DNA of 64,000 nt. It comes from Anarhynchus alexandrinus (taxonomy: Eukaryota; Chordata; Aves; Charadriiformes; Charadriidae). Numbering within the stretch: the stretch's first letter is position 1; each line of letters opens with the position of its first letter. Positions 1-18,075 of the stretch are shown here, one piece after another. The notes under the pieces were generated by a model. It did not search any database and was not told where the DNA came from. It saw only the letters and a list, made by a program, of their open reading frames with translations. The stretch covers positions 714,564-778,563 of the forward strand of contig VUYV01000212.1 in assembly GCA_008711295.1 (NCBI GenBank). The letters run 5' to 3'. The position numbers were made by a program, and so were the translations under genes.

Positions 1-4839
<4,839 letters not shown>

Positions 4840-5600
4840 CACAGTGCTGGAAGAGGATCCAAAGATTGTTTAATTCAAGCCTACTCACAGAAACATGATA
4901 AGACTAGCTTAACAGTTCAGGCAGGGTTGGGTTTTTTTTCTTTCTCTCTCTAAATTTGTCTTAAAACCTTCTGAGGAAAGGTATTCTGCAACCTCCCCCC
5001 AAGCCATGTGATTAGGCTACTGATTAGCTAGCCTTGAAGCTGTGTTTTTTCCCTTTGCATTTAACCCAAATTGGAATATTTTCCAACTGAAAGACATGTT
5101 AGCACTCCCCCCAAGACATAGAGAGTAACAGATCGCCACCGTCTTACAACAATCTCACATCTATTGAAAGATTTATGCCCCCCATCTCTTTGCTAGACTA
5201 AACAAATCCAGCTCTCTCAATCTTTCCTCATAGGTCATGTTTCCTAAATCTGTCGTCATTCCTCTTATTCTCCTCCAGCTTCTTTCATAAAATAGAGTGC
5301 CCAAAACTGGGTACATTTTTCTTGCCGAGTTTCGCCATCACTAAGCCCAATAAAATGGTTACTTCCTGCATCCTGCACACAACAGCCCTGCTAATGCAAT
5401 CCTGGACCAGATCTGGCTTTTGGCAATGGCATTAGGCTGTTGACTCACAGTCGCCTGCGTGCCACTAACGCTCAGCTCCTCTCCTGCGGCACCGCTGCCT
5501 TCCATGCATTCTTTCCCGCTTTTACCTGGGCAGCCAGCTCTCTTTTCCTCTGCTAGAGCTACACACCCACTGCAACATCCCCTGGGAGAGGTAAGGAGAA
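4840..5600 (-). mobile_element. Old CR1-like LINE, 3' portion (diverged)
   Basis: The segment matches, with many differences, the layout of an ancient CR1-type element read in reverse. It begins with a line resembling the 3' end (ggaagaggatccaaagattg, then ttaattcaagcc). Further on come ctctctcaatctttcctcat, tctcctccagcttctt, gtgcccaaaactgggtaca and ggctgttgactcacag, which correspond to successive parts of the reverse-transcriptase C-terminus. The match fades near 5600. The high divergence means an old insertion, possibly predating birds. Boundaries are approximate. Confidence 0.7.
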
Positions 5601-7093
5601 AGTCCAAAAGCCACTCCGGGTACGACGTCTGAAACCAGAGTGTGCTTTGGGTCCCAAGACAAAGGCGTGATTGAGGAAGCCTCGCAAAAGGCCGGGAAAG
5701 TGAGAAAACAGGAGTGGCAGCTAAGGATCAAATAAAGCAGAAAAAGCTTGAAAAAACCCTCAATTTTTAAAATACCATCTCACTGAAGCACATCAAAATG
5801 CACGTAAAATTCATAAACTTTCCTTCTTCCTCCACAATGAGAATTAATACTTTGACTCATAAAATTGCAGGCAAAGTTGTCTTCTCCCTGCAGGCTGCCA
5901 GAACGGCCAAGCATTCTTCCAGGGTTTGAGGAGAAAGGTGCTGGAAGCCACCTCCAGCCCTGCCTCACAGATCTGCACATCGGCACTAGGATCCCTTCTG
6001 CAGCTTCTGGGCTGGAATAAGGGCTTAGATTTCTCCGTATTTCCTGAGTGGGAAGTTTATCTCCGTGATAACAATGATACGTGCAAAAGCCTTACAGCTT
6101 GGAGTACCTATTGGCACCTGCTTGAGCAGGCATGTATAGGTGTTTAACACTATTACCTGGGCATCCTTAGTGCATGGAAAGATCTAAAGATCCTCCTGCT
6201 CCTCCTATCAGTATTTACCAGCATAAACACCCATTTTACTGAAGTTACTCCTGATAACACTAAGTGAATGAGGGGGAGAAAAAAAATCTGGGTTGAATGG
6301 CTGAATTCTACACTAAGTTTCCCTCAGTTCCATAAATGTTCTTTATCCCTTAACTCTGTCCCCTTCCCTTTACCCACCAGACTGCCAGACTGCACAAGCC
6401 CAGCCCCTGCCGCCCTTCTGACCTGGGCTACAGACCTTCCCTGCTGAAGGAAAGGCAAAGAAAACATGCTGCAGAAAACCAGCAGCATTTTCTGAAGGGG
6501 TTTCTCACCTCAAGAATATCCGGTCAGCAAACAGAACTTAAGACCAGGGTTTATGCTTTCTGTTATAGCCCTGATGAAGTGGTTTGCCTCCTACAGCAGG
6601 ACATCACATGATCTGCACATCCTAACCTCTTGTTTGTGCTCACTGAGCTACATGACGCGTTCTTTTCATCCAGCTCCGAAACCTTCAGAGATTTTGTGAA
6701 ATGGATGTTATCTCTGTAACCCATATAAGTTCTTTTAATTAATAGAAAATAAACAACTTCTACCTTTTAGTGATCAGCATATAAATAAAATTACTGCTAA
6801 GACTTGTCACAATGATTTTCCACATACAGACAAGGATTTTCTGTTTGACAGGAGCTTTATCACACTACCAAGAAACAAACTGCATATACCTGAGGTTTTT
6901 ATTTCACCATCTGCAGTGGGTAGCTATTCTCAAATAAATCAGCACAAGTACAATGATGAATCTCTTTCTAAATTTCAGTTTTCACAGAGCCTCTGTTTCT
7001 TGCCATTGAGAAAAAAAGGAAAATGCCTGCTATTCAGTAGAAATCAGAACTGCATTTTCATTTAAAAGGTCCATTTGTTACAGAGTTGAGGGC
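5601..7093. other. Intronic sequence without recognisable gene or repeat
   Basis: This AT-rich part of intron 3 shows no repeat family that I can name. Short open frames at about 5780-6147 lie on both strands and carry no recognisable domain. Confidence 0.55.
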
Positions 7094-7094
7094 T

Positions 7095-7126
<32 letters not shown>

Positions 7127-7156
7127 TTTTTTTTTTTTAAATTTTTTTTTTTTTTT
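7094..7156. repeat. Alternating homopolymer block, poly-T / poly-A
   Basis: The block consists of 21 T, 12 A, 12 T, 3 A and 15 T in a row, 63 bp of pure A/T. The A12 and T12 runs are complementary and could pair into a hairpin. Such runs often contain sequencing length errors, so the exact numbers should be treated with caution. Confidence 0.95.
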
Positions 7157-10100
7157 AGCAGTTGACAACTGCCCAGCAACAGCAGCCTATGTTTGCAGTC
7201 ACTATTTTAGGCTACATCACATGTCAATTACATAACCTTGTTTTACTGCTCTTGAACTGGTTCGAACAACCTGGGAAAGAGATTAGGGCAGTCCCTCCCA
7301 GCCGGCCATCCGCATGCAACGGCAGGACCCGTCCCCCCCCGCTGCAGCTCCAAAGGCTGCAGCCACGGCGAGTCCCTCTCTCCATAACTAGTTACTTATT
7401 GCTAGACCCACCTGAGACATTGGATAATTAACTTCCTCAGCTCTGTTTAAACCAGTCCAGTCTGACCACGGTAAACTAATAAACTTGATTCCTCATGCTG
7501 AGATTTATGACTAATGCAGAATAAGCTTATACATGCCACAGACAAGGTACAGAACTTAGATATGAATACTGCCCCTTCATTTTATATAGTGAACGCTCAG
7601 GGTTTGTATCTCAGGGTTTCCCAAAATTCAGCCTGGCTTCAGGGTCTATCTCCCTTATTACTCCACAGCTTTACTCATCTGACCGTATCATTCCCAGACA
7701 ATATGCTTTCCGGCTGCAGACTATGGCTGTATCTGCCAATTGCTCCAGACGACAATATTGATCTATTATTAACATTATTACAGAGAGTGCTTATAGCATA
7801 GGTATAGTCTAAATCCTTCTCTGAAGCAAGAATTTAGAGCTTTCCCTCTTTTATGATAAATTAGAGACTTTATTAAAATTTGTTTTGATTTTGGAAAAAT
7901 ATTCACCACATCTGGGATATTTCCTGCTTGCTTCTCATTCTCAATTACCTTCTGCTACTTCTAGATCCCAAGACAACTTTCAGTTTCTTTACAATTTTAT
8001 ATTATTGGATTAATTTATTTACCATTTTTATGATTTTTTGAAACTCTCCTTACTTTCTACTCCCTCCTCCTTTTTCTTTGCTTCAATAAAATTTATTTTC
8101 TAACCTTCTCCTTTACCTACTTTCCTCTTCAGTCTTTTACCCACCATCCTGTTCCACAACTCTTTCTTCAGTTTTCTCATTTACCTTCTAAATGTGTTAT
8201 TTTCTCCATTCAGCCAGTATCGGGTGATTTCATAGGGCACATTTACAGTGCAGTCAAAGGTATGGCTACAGCTCATTTCATATACTCAAGCAAAGTATAT
8301 TAAAACTACCTGAGACATGGATAAAAACACAGTCTCAACAGCATCATTTTCTGCAGGATCTACAAAACCCAGCTAGGGCTTTTTTAAAAGCACCTGCACA
8401 CAGTTGGTGCTCAAATAGTGAGGATGGTCTACAAATTTCTGCAACACAGTATTTTTGTAAATTTTCTACGTGCTTTAAACTATGTTTTTAACTACTATTT
8501 AATAATAACATGTTATAATTAACAGTGTTGACAAAAACATTCTCAAATCCAGCGTGTTGGCCTGCGATCACTCAACCTTCTTTCTCTGCCTAATCTGAAA
8601 TACACTACCGATTCTTACTCGGTATCCCAGAGAAAGAGCTGCAGGTTGTCCTTACGTGGCGATTACATCATGAACGACGACTTAATGCCCTGTGCATTAA
8701 CTACCGCACTTGTTTCCTCCAGAAAGCCAAAGTTTGAAAGCACAGATGAACTACCAGCGCTTCCTCCAACAGCGACTACAGATATAAAGCTGATTCACCT
8801 TTTTTTTTCTGGAAGAGGAGCAGGGAGGGCTGTGTCCCCTGATACTTTATTTGTCAAAGTTTTCAAATTGCCATACTGTTACACACTGCTTAAGCACATC
8901 TAAGAGCACAGACTCCAATGCTCTGCCAATTTTGACACAGGGACTGTCTCCTGCTCCTTCCCCTTCCCAGGAAACTTGCTTTCATACTGGGCTGAGACCA
9001 GGTTAACAAAAACAATTGGTACAGTCTGGTGATCCTGGCAAAGGAGACGAGAAGTTATAAAAATGGTTCTCACTCACTATTTTAAGCAGACTGAAAGGGC
9101 ACCGATGAGAGGGATCAAGGAGAGAGAGGAAATTTGGCAAGGGAGCACGGGATGTAGCCCAAAAAAGGCTACTATTTTCTGCAGGAGAAACCATCCAGCA
9201 GGGATGAAACCTGTTAACAACAGTGAGACAAGTGAGCAAGAAAATATATGGAAATATCTCATATTCGAGGTGCATGTGCGCATTTTCTTCTGCCATGCTT
9301 GAAACACGCTGCAGAATTTTGAAAGCCTCTCCAAGCCTGTGCCTGGTGCTCCAGCCATCCCGATATCCAGAGGGACTCAGCCACCAAGACAAGATATGCC
9401 CCAAACTGGTACTGAAATCATCTCCGGAGCTCCCACTGTCATCTCCACAAAAGAGGCAGAGTTCGTACCAACCAGCCGCATCACCAGTCGGTCACGGCGG
9501 ACAGCTGGGGCATCCTGAAATCCAGAGGAGCTAAGAAAGCTTTTGGTTCAGCATATTGGAAGTTTAAACATGGCCATGTGATTCACTATGCGGTAATTCC
9601 TTTTTCATGTTGTCAAAGAAATACTGAATGATACTAGATAGCACAGAAAAGGAATACGACAAGTATCTGATCTTTGCAAATTATTTCAGATTCCGTGAAA
9701 CCACACAGCATTGGAAATCTTTTAGGAGGAAAACCAAGGAAAAACATCTACAAACACCAACATAATCCTCTTGCCAAGCTAAACCATTTTGTTTCCATTC
9801 TGAAATTAGTTTTCAGTTCAATTGCTTTTGATTTTAGATTATAATGGATACAGTAACACAAAGAGTGAGAATTAGAGCTTTAGAGGATGTTGTTTTGACA
9901 AAATCAGACATCTAATATTTTACAGCATTTTCTTTCACAGCAAGTTTCAAAATTTTCGTTTTGGTTTAAATTTTAACTGAAGACTAATTTTGAAGTCTCT
10001 AGATGCTGTTACCTGCAGAGCAGCATGTATGATAGATTTATAAGAGATCATGTTGCATGCATGATACCTACTTCTGCTTTCCCATGCTAAAAATCTGATA

Positions 10101-13100
10101 AGGCATTCTTGACATACTATAAATTTCAATGCACATTAGTGGAAAATTTCAGTGTGCAAAAAATGGTCTAGAAGGATTGGAAAGACTTTTTAAATAAGCA
10201 TCATGCAAAAATCTTAAACTGCAACTGAAATGCCCTTCCATTTTTGTCAATAGAATTGGTCAACCAGTCTGCAACATTTACATATGCGATGTAGTACCCA
10301 GGTCTACAATTAGCTCACTGTTACAGCTGGATTTCAGGAAGTGTAAAATAAGATTTGTGTGAAATATCAAGTTCATTTAAGGGAATCTTTGAGAGGGTAG
10401 GGTGGGGGGTGTATTCGAGAATATGGAGCACTAATTGGTAACGTAAGGATTTCTAGCTGACTGTATGGCTCCCCAAGCCATACTCCTTCAGTGAATACTC
10501 TACTGAAAATATTCACCTCCATAAAAATATTCATATTTGTAAGGTTCTACGGAGCTGAAGCCTGTTACACTCTATTTACTATTTCAAACCACTTAGTCTG
10601 CCCCACTGTCCTACTGGTACATTCAGGCATGTATCAAACTGTCTTTGTAGTAATCATGTGGAACAGACAAACTACGAGAGAACTTCTGTTCTCATAGGAC
10701 AGACAGAAAAATCAAGGTATAAAGCATTAATTCTTTGTTTGCCACTCCCTTTCATAATTTGCAATTGCAGACCAACTCCTTCAATGAGATTCATGGTATT
10801 TATACAAGATATTACTAGAAAAAGAGGCAGTTTGTTTCACAAAGTAAAACTTTTCCCAACTCTTGATCTCAGTGAAAATGTTCTGTTAACTTTTTTTTTT
10901 TTCCCCAAAGTAACTACCCTTTGGTTTTTGCAGACATTTTGAAGTTAAAGTCTGCTATGTTCTTGCATTTAGCATGCTCAGCAGATTATAAATTTTATTC
11001 TGTGTGAATGACACATTATCTTCAAAGCATATTTTTCTCTTGCATTTTGCATGTACAGTTTACCACAGCTAAGACTGGAAATATGCTAAATTCATAATAA
11101 TGAATATTACTATGAATAACAGCAACAATTTAAAATATTGTCAGCACATACGTTGACAAATCTTTTCCTCCAAAACCCTGGTCAGTAATAATTTTCTTTT
11201 AAAGGCTGCAAGCAATTCCATCACAACAGAGCCTTTTAACAGAATCTCTCAAGATCCCAAACACAGAAATATTGACCAAAGTAATATTAGACGCTCACCA
11301 AAATGAACTTAAGTTTTCTGCATTTGCTTGCTGACTTTTTAAAAAGGAGCCCATTTTACCCTTTGAAATATGCTTGTCTGCCTACTTATTTTCTTCATTT
11401 TTCTCTCCATTAATTTATTTTTATCAGGAACCTCAGTTCTCTTATTCCAGGTAAATCTGAAGAAACAGTCAGAAGAAAGAGGATGAGGGGATAGCAGAAC
11501 ATTTGACAATTACAACGAAATTTCACAGTATGTTTAATGTAAAAGTACTATAACAACCTAAACCAAGAAGTTAAATCAAGTAGTAGAAAGGGTGTTACAC
11601 CAATTATGATCGCTATTTTCATCTTTAAAGGGACAAGCAGATCTTTCCAAGCACCCCCCCGAAGCAGGTGCAGAACTTCCAGGCTGCAGAGCCACAGGTC
11701 CCAGCCCTCCCCAACCCCTGAATTCTGGTCAGGCTTGCCAGGTAGCCCTGTCCACAGTCCTTGTTCACAAACCCCTGACGGGACAGGGCAACCCTCCCAG
11801 GCTCCTGAAAAGAGCTACTTCACCCTTTGCTTACTCCTTCGACCTCAAGAGGCTGAGCAAAGTATCACATAGCAGCAAAACCACTGATGAATCAAAGCCC
11901 TCTCTAATTATCCCAGATTTTATTGGGGATCACCTCACAAGTGACACCCCCGTGGGTCCCCTTCAGCCAGGCGTGCTGGATCCAATGCCTCCGGCTGCAG
12001 CACCGGCACCAGGATGAGCTCAAAGCGAGAGCAAAGCTTGCCTTTCGGTGACAGCCATCGCGCTGGGCACCGGTGACCCACGTCTTCATTACCGCACCTT
12101 TTCACTAGGAATTGCACTTTGCTTTGCCACAGAAATAAATTAAGCGGTGATCTTTCACACTGGAATCATCCTAGGTCTCGAGTAACTAAAGCCACGATGA
12201 TTCGATCTGCATCTGGCATTTTCAACAGCTATAGAGTTACCACAGTTGAAAAAAGAGTCATCTTTTAAAGCATACCAAGTTTTTCAGACACATAATTTAT
12301 ATGCCAGAGAGATCTTGAAGGGATCAGTCCTTCCCTTCGTTATAAGGGAATGGATATTTAGGTAAAAACAAATATGTCAAATTTCAGCCCAAATAATGGT
12401 GGCCACTGAAAACAAAACTGTAAAAAGAGACATAGGACAGCAGAAAAAAAAAATAATCTCTGGGCATAAATACAACATCACCAAGGCATAAATCAAATTA
12501 TTCCATTCTACTTTCAAAGATCATTCTGCCTAATTAACATAATCACTGTTTCAAAATGTATTTTGCTTAGAGAAAACTAAAGACCAATTACGATATAATT
12601 TACATCCAGAATTCACCCCTGGATTAGGGTAGCTGCTCCTTCATGGTATGCATCCTCACCCCTTGCATTCAATATGTTTAAAAAAAACAAAATAAAAAAA
12701 CTCTATTCACATTTAACTTCACAAGGGGCATGCTTGAAAACAGGTTTTTTACAGTTCTAATTCAATTTTCATAATTAAAATTCTGGTAGTACTAAGCAGA
12801 TTGAATTAATTTTAGTTTCCTGCAAGCAGCTATTTAATACAAACTCGCATGAACCAAAATGTCATTGCTTACAAGAAGCGTATGAACGGCACAAAAATCC
12901 TTTGGGTTAACCTTCATAAAATACAGCAATTTTCTCATTAAAGTGAAGTTAGCCAACGCCCGATCTCTTCAGTAACAGCTATCGGATCTAAAGCTTGCAA
13001 GAGAGGTCAGTGAAGCAAATGGATGCTTAAGGGTGGTGGTCATTCAGTGTAAAGCCATCGTACGAGCTTAACCTCAGTTTCACTTTGCTGACTATTTTCG

Positions 13101-15284
13101 TATTCCCTCAATGGTGGGTTTCACTACTGGCATCAAAAGCAATTGTTTCATCTTTGAAAAACGATAGTGACTAAAGGCAAAATTCCACTTGTCTGAAACA
13201 TGTCTTCTAAGTAAAAGTGATAAAATTTGAATTAAGAAAACAGAAATTATGAAAAGTTCACTAACACAGAAAACCTGATATCTGCCTTCTACTTATGCCA
13301 GATTACAGCGTGATTTATAATTATGAGAGGATAATCCAGTCCTATGCTTTTCCTACTACATCCCAAATTTCCTAGCTCTGTCTTGCCATCTTCAGAAGTG
13401 ACTTTGAAACTGCCAGGCACCAACATTAAAAGCCTCCCGAAAAAAGTGCACTCATGTCTGAAAACACAAAGGAAAGATCAAAATGAAAATTAAAAGCAGA
13501 TGCACTTTATGTACTAAAAGGTTTTTCCACTTTTATAAGTGGATTATAATGAAGTGTGGCACCATGTTTCATACAATTTATTAATCCAGTCCCACTTATT
13601 TACACTCTGAAGCAGCATAATGATTTCAAAGTTGGAGAACAGCCAAAACTCACATGCACAAATAATTAAGAAGCTACGTGGAAAGATCGGCCATTGTCAG
13701 ATTTCAGTGGTTTTCCAAAGAGAGGCAGGCTGACTTTTAGTTAACCAGAAGACCAAAGTTAAAGTAGTTGTAGCACAAGACGAAGTGTGGAAATGAACTA
13801 ATTTCTGAAAGAGAATAGATGCTATGAAAAGATGACTGGATATAGACTTGCCCTGACATTTTAGCCCCTCTGAGCCTAGAGAAGCTGGTACAGAAGACAT
13901 CTCTATACCAGTGCTGATGCAACCGGGGACACTGTTTTTTCCAGGCAGCACCTATGCCCTGGTCTTGAGTTTACCCATCAGCTACGTAACTCAGCAAAAA
14001 ACAGTATGAGAATAAAAATCAAAATATTGTAGAAGCACAGAAGGCATGAGTTTTGGGAGGACAAAGAAAAGCTGGAAAGCAGAGCACACACACAGATCAC
14101 AGTGGGGAGAGCATATGACCAGATGATGCCTCCGCAAAGCTTCTGGCCTCTGAAGGAGGCACATCATCCTCCCCACAGGCTTTCTTGGACTGCTTGAAGG
14201 TCCACACTTTCTCCTGCAGTAGTGCTTTTGGCAAGGCAGAGGTGAAACTAGTCCAAGAGTACAAAGCCATTTATACCTGTACAAAGCAAGTGGAAGACTG
14301 CAGGATAAGAATGACACTGCTTTACCTCTATTTTACCCAAGTTTAGATGATGTCTACACCAAGTAAAAGGGGAAATCAGGTCTTAAGTGTAAAAAATCCA
14401 CTATTTCTTTGCAGAAAAACAACAGCGCTTGTTGGCAGTTCCCTCCTGGGCACAGCATACTCCTCCTGCCTCTAGGAGCATCCTTACCCCTCATATTTCC
14501 AAGGTAATGGTCCCTGAAGATGTTGAGCCACTCAGCAGATCAGGAATGCTTACTTTAAAGGGTGAAGTACACAGATATGGGAATGCTGTTGGAGATGCAC
14601 TCATGCAGGAAATCTATTTTATTTATTCACTGATGCACAATGCCCAGTTCATTTTATCCATTACGTTTCTCATCCACTAACTTCTCCTTCTATTCCTCAC
14701 CTGAAAAAAACTGTTTATACAGTAAGCAAGAAATCTAGAATTCAGCTCATTGTTGTTATTTGGCAAAATTTACTTGATGAGAAGACCCTATACCAATTCT
14801 GTCATTAAGAATTTCTACAGCAAATTCCTGAGGCTAAACCATCACCAAATGCACACAGTTTCTCACACTGGGAAGATATCCTGTGGAGTATCAGAGGAAC
14901 TGCTGCTTATTTTGATCTTTTCATTGGAAGTACGAAGAAAGGAGGAGGAGTTGTCAGCATAAGTATGGCTAGAAAAATGATACAAAAGGGTGTAGAGAAA
15001 TTAGAAGCAAAGACAGGAAACAAGCAATAAAATTGCAGTTGGAAAAATGCTACTGCATGTACCAAGGGAGTAATAGAAAACAAACAGTTAAAGCAAAATA
15101 ACAAAGCAAAATTTGGAAAGCACAAACATCGAAAGACACCCAGGAATAAGAGGATAATCTGGATGTAAGAAGCAATGCGGCAGAGGAGAACTAAGCGCCA
15201 ATAACACCTCTGGCTCTTTCTGCAGGAGCATTACACAGCGGAGCAGGCTGGCATGGCAGTGCTCTCTTTATGCATTTCTTTTGC
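7157..15284. other. Intronic sequence, mostly unique
   Basis: This long AT-rich stretch of intron 3 has no recognisable gene. GC-richer patches at about 11640-11800 and 11930-12080 yield short open frames on both strands with no domain. The 133-codon frame on the minus strand at 9003-9404 overlaps open frames on the opposite strand and resembles no known family. No clear interspersed repeat was recognised. Confidence 0.55.
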
Positions 15285-15420
15285 AGCCACACCTGGAATA
15301 TTGTATGCAGTTCAGGCACTTCATTACTGGAAGATATAAACAAACTGGAGGAAGTCCAGAGAAGTGGAACGGAAATGATTAGAAGCCGGAGGGAGTGATT
15401 TACCAAGAAAATTTAAAGTA
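15285..15420 (+). mobile_element. CR1 LINE fragment (reverse-transcriptase C-terminal region)
   Basis: The segment reads like the CR1 stretch that encodes the conserved HLEYC..FW motif and what follows. It has cacacctggaatattgtatg, then a motif equivalent to a line of RT residues (ggaggaagtccagagaag), then gaaatgatta. It is truncated at both ends, lacks the CR1 3' terminus, and carries substitutions that break the frame. It is probably an old, 5'- and 3'-truncated copy. Confidence 0.7.
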
Positions 15421-15489
15421 GCCCTTTACCCGCCTGTAACTTCTCTGATAATTAGAGACTGGAAATGATAACAGCCTAGTTTAAGTCTC

Positions 15490-15585
15490 CAATCACGTGC
15501 CTTAAGCCCTTTCGCCTTGGGCACTTAAGCATGTGCCTAGTTTTAAGAATAAAGAGTACACAAAGATTCTGACCTGATGAAGAGA
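15490..15585. repeat. Possible ancient amniote interspersed repeat
   Basis: The text gggcacttaagcatgtgcct followed by agttttaag, with a related inverted phrase (cacgtgccttaagccc) just before it, resembles an old amniote repeat in which cacttaagcacatgcttaa appears as a palindromic unit. The match is from memory and is short, so this is a weak call. Confidence 0.3.
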
Positions 15586-16125
15586 GTGAGATTAAGTAAG
15601 GAAATAATTTCACATATCAGTGAAATCCTCCCAGGAATGAATTATGACTGAGTTACCATAAAAGATGGAGATTGTATTGCTTGAAATTTCACATTTTATT
15701 GCTGATAACGGAAAGAGTTATTCACATCCAAAGTTTATTTTCCATGAGACAAGAGGGACTATTCAAAATAAACCGTGTTACCCATGCACACAAGTCTTTG
15801 CCACAAACATATAGCACCAAGTTATCCTGCCCAGGTAAAGAAACCTGACTAAGCAAACATTTTTACCCTGGACCGTGTAAGCCAGGTGGAATGGTTCTGA
15901 CAAATGACAAATTATATCCCAGCAGGAAAGTAACTGGATTCTCCTGGCTCCTCATGCACTGACATTGCTGGGAAGTGATTTTTAGGAAGGCAGCATCTTA
16001 TATAATTGTTGAGCTGTCAGCGGGGCTCTACTGAAAGATACTTTAAAAGTCATGTAGACACTGTCAGAGTCTGATCTAGGGAACAGGTGATTACCATTCA
16101 CAGAGGCTGTGTGTGCAATCTGGAA

Positions 16126-16200
16126 GAAAAAAAAACCCACAACAGTAATAACAAAAAAAAACCCAAACCCAAACAAAAACCAAACACAAAAACCCCCACA
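16126..16200. repeat. A/C-rich low-complexity tract
   Basis: A tract of about 75 bp is made of A runs broken by CC, CCC or CAAA units on the plus strand. In the NR3C2 transcript this reads as T runs broken by GG and GGG. Similar tracts lie at 19866, 61223 and 61936. Confidence 0.9.
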
Positions 16201-17591
16201 GCCCAGCTGCAGGCAGCCCGCAAGCAACCCTGCTGGGATGCAGCTTGCGATATAATCCCAAACAACATTCCAAACCAATAGCCATGTTTGGGCACGTAGG
16301 ATTCCCGAGCCCCTTTATCGATAGGCGAGGCCTCCCAGAAATGTTATCTTAAAGGTAACCATGTGCCCCCACCCCTCTGCACCTAGCTTGGGCTTAAAAA
16401 CACTTCTTGATGCTCCAAATAACAAAGTTCATAGTTCCACTCTGGACAAATACCCTGGACAGACTTTTAGCTTATAAATAGGGAAAAGAAAAAAACCAAA
16501 CAGTGGAGGGGGAGACCTGGAACAAGGGAGAAGTCTGCAGTATTTACTGGAAAGTCAGCATTTATTACTAAAATTGTGTTGGATATGCATATCTGACTAG
16601 CGTGCTAGCATAGGCTTTTGTTTATTCAAGTAATGTAAGCTTTACAATACAATTTCTGCAATATTTTTATAATTCAACATTTACCTGCAACCTACATTTA
16701 GATTTATGAGAATGAGATAAGAACTGGCACAAAGTCAACAGGTCTCAGGTTCTGTGCATCAGTGCCTTGATTTTATATTACGATTTTTTTATGGACTTTC
16801 TGCAGTACAGTTTTAAAGGTTTGGCAGAAGGTAACATGACTGCATGGTTGATCATTGCTTTCAGTACATACATGATGGTCCCTATAAGCCTGAGTCGTAC
16901 TTCAGGGATTTTTTTTTTCCCCTTTCTTTGTATAGTACATGTCAAAATGAATCTGCAAATTGGATGAAATCTGTCAAAAAGCAGATTATCATCAGTGGAT
17001 CTTGTAGGACTACATATAGTTAAGGTTGCCTGACACTTCTCATTTTAAGACCTCATTTTCTATTGCTTATAACTTTACCACACATTAGCAGTTAGGGCTG
17101 AAATTTTCCATGCTGGATGTCTGCCTCAGGCTGAATTTTATTTTGCGAGTGTAAGAATGTATCAGCTAGAAGTACCAAGCTTAGTGCAAAGTAAGTTCGT
17201 GAATAAGGGTAGGGAGAAACATGTTGGTTTTCCCCCGTGTTACATTTTTCGCAGACATATTTGAGAAGCTCAAGAGCCTTCACACTTTAAGACAGACCCT
17301 TTGAAGCATCACTGCTCTGATACCACAGATGTGCCTTTTGCCATCTCATACATTATCACTTAAAATTATAACGGATCACAGCATAAAACACTGAAAAGTT
17401 GCAGTTTGTACGTGATATGATTTGCAAAGGTTTTGGGGGAGGTTAGCTGCCAACCTCCAAAGTTTCCTTCTGCAAAGAGCGTGGACCAGGGCAGAGGGTC
17501 TGAGCTGAGCCTGTGCTCCAGCCATCTCTTCCATGTGCCACGCGATGCTTTGGCATGGGGACTCCATGCAGAAAATCCCCATCACGCTCTC

Positions 17592-17860
17592 AGGACGCAG
17601 CAAAGGAAGAGGAACAAGGCACAGGTTGCAAGAGCAAAAGGAACCACCAGGAGCTTAATGAGGAGAGAGGACAGGAGTTTGGGGATGTAGTAGACTTGAA
17701 AGGAGAAAGGCTCCCAAAAAAAGCAGTGAAGGAAGGAAGGAGATGTAGGCAGTAGGATACTGGAGAAGCTGGGGAAGAGGGGAAACAGTCAGGAGAGTCT
17801 GACAGTGCAGAAGCTGATGACTGAAGGAGAGAAGAAAAGGTCCGGAGATGAGTGCTGGCC
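17592..17860. repeat. Purine-rich (GA-rich) segment
   Basis: About 270 bp strongly favour A and G on the plus strand, including gaaggaaggaaggagatg. The bias gives rise to a 144-codon serine- and leucine-rich open frame on the minus strand (17590-18024) that I regard as an artefact of composition. Confidence 0.6.
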
Positions 17861-18004
17861 AGAAGCAGAAGGGGCAGGGGATGCAGATGGGTGGTAACTG
17901 GATAAACAGAAGCAGCTGAGGAGAAAACTATTCGGGGGCAGAAAGTCAAGAGAATATCTCTCTCTACACTGTTAAGGCTGAATGCAGGAAACCTAAGACT
18001 CAAT

Positions 18005-18075
18005 TCCCCTAGAAGACGGCACAACCATCTCTACTTTACAGACTGGAAACTCAAGCCAAAAGAGAGTAAGGTCAA
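18005..18075 (+). repeat. Possible MIR-like fragment
   Basis: The phrase tactttacagactggaaact followed by caagcc and agagagtaaggtca resembles the MIR line with ttttacagatgaggaaactg and agaggttaag. The match is short and diverged. Confidence 0.35.

Noticed and set aside
9003..9404. 133-codon open frame on the minus strand
   Set aside because: It overlaps several open frames on both strands and has no family motif or exon signals.
17590..18024. 144-codon Ser/Leu-rich open frame on the minus strand
   Set aside because: It is the complement of a purine-rich stretch, which removes stop codons by chance.
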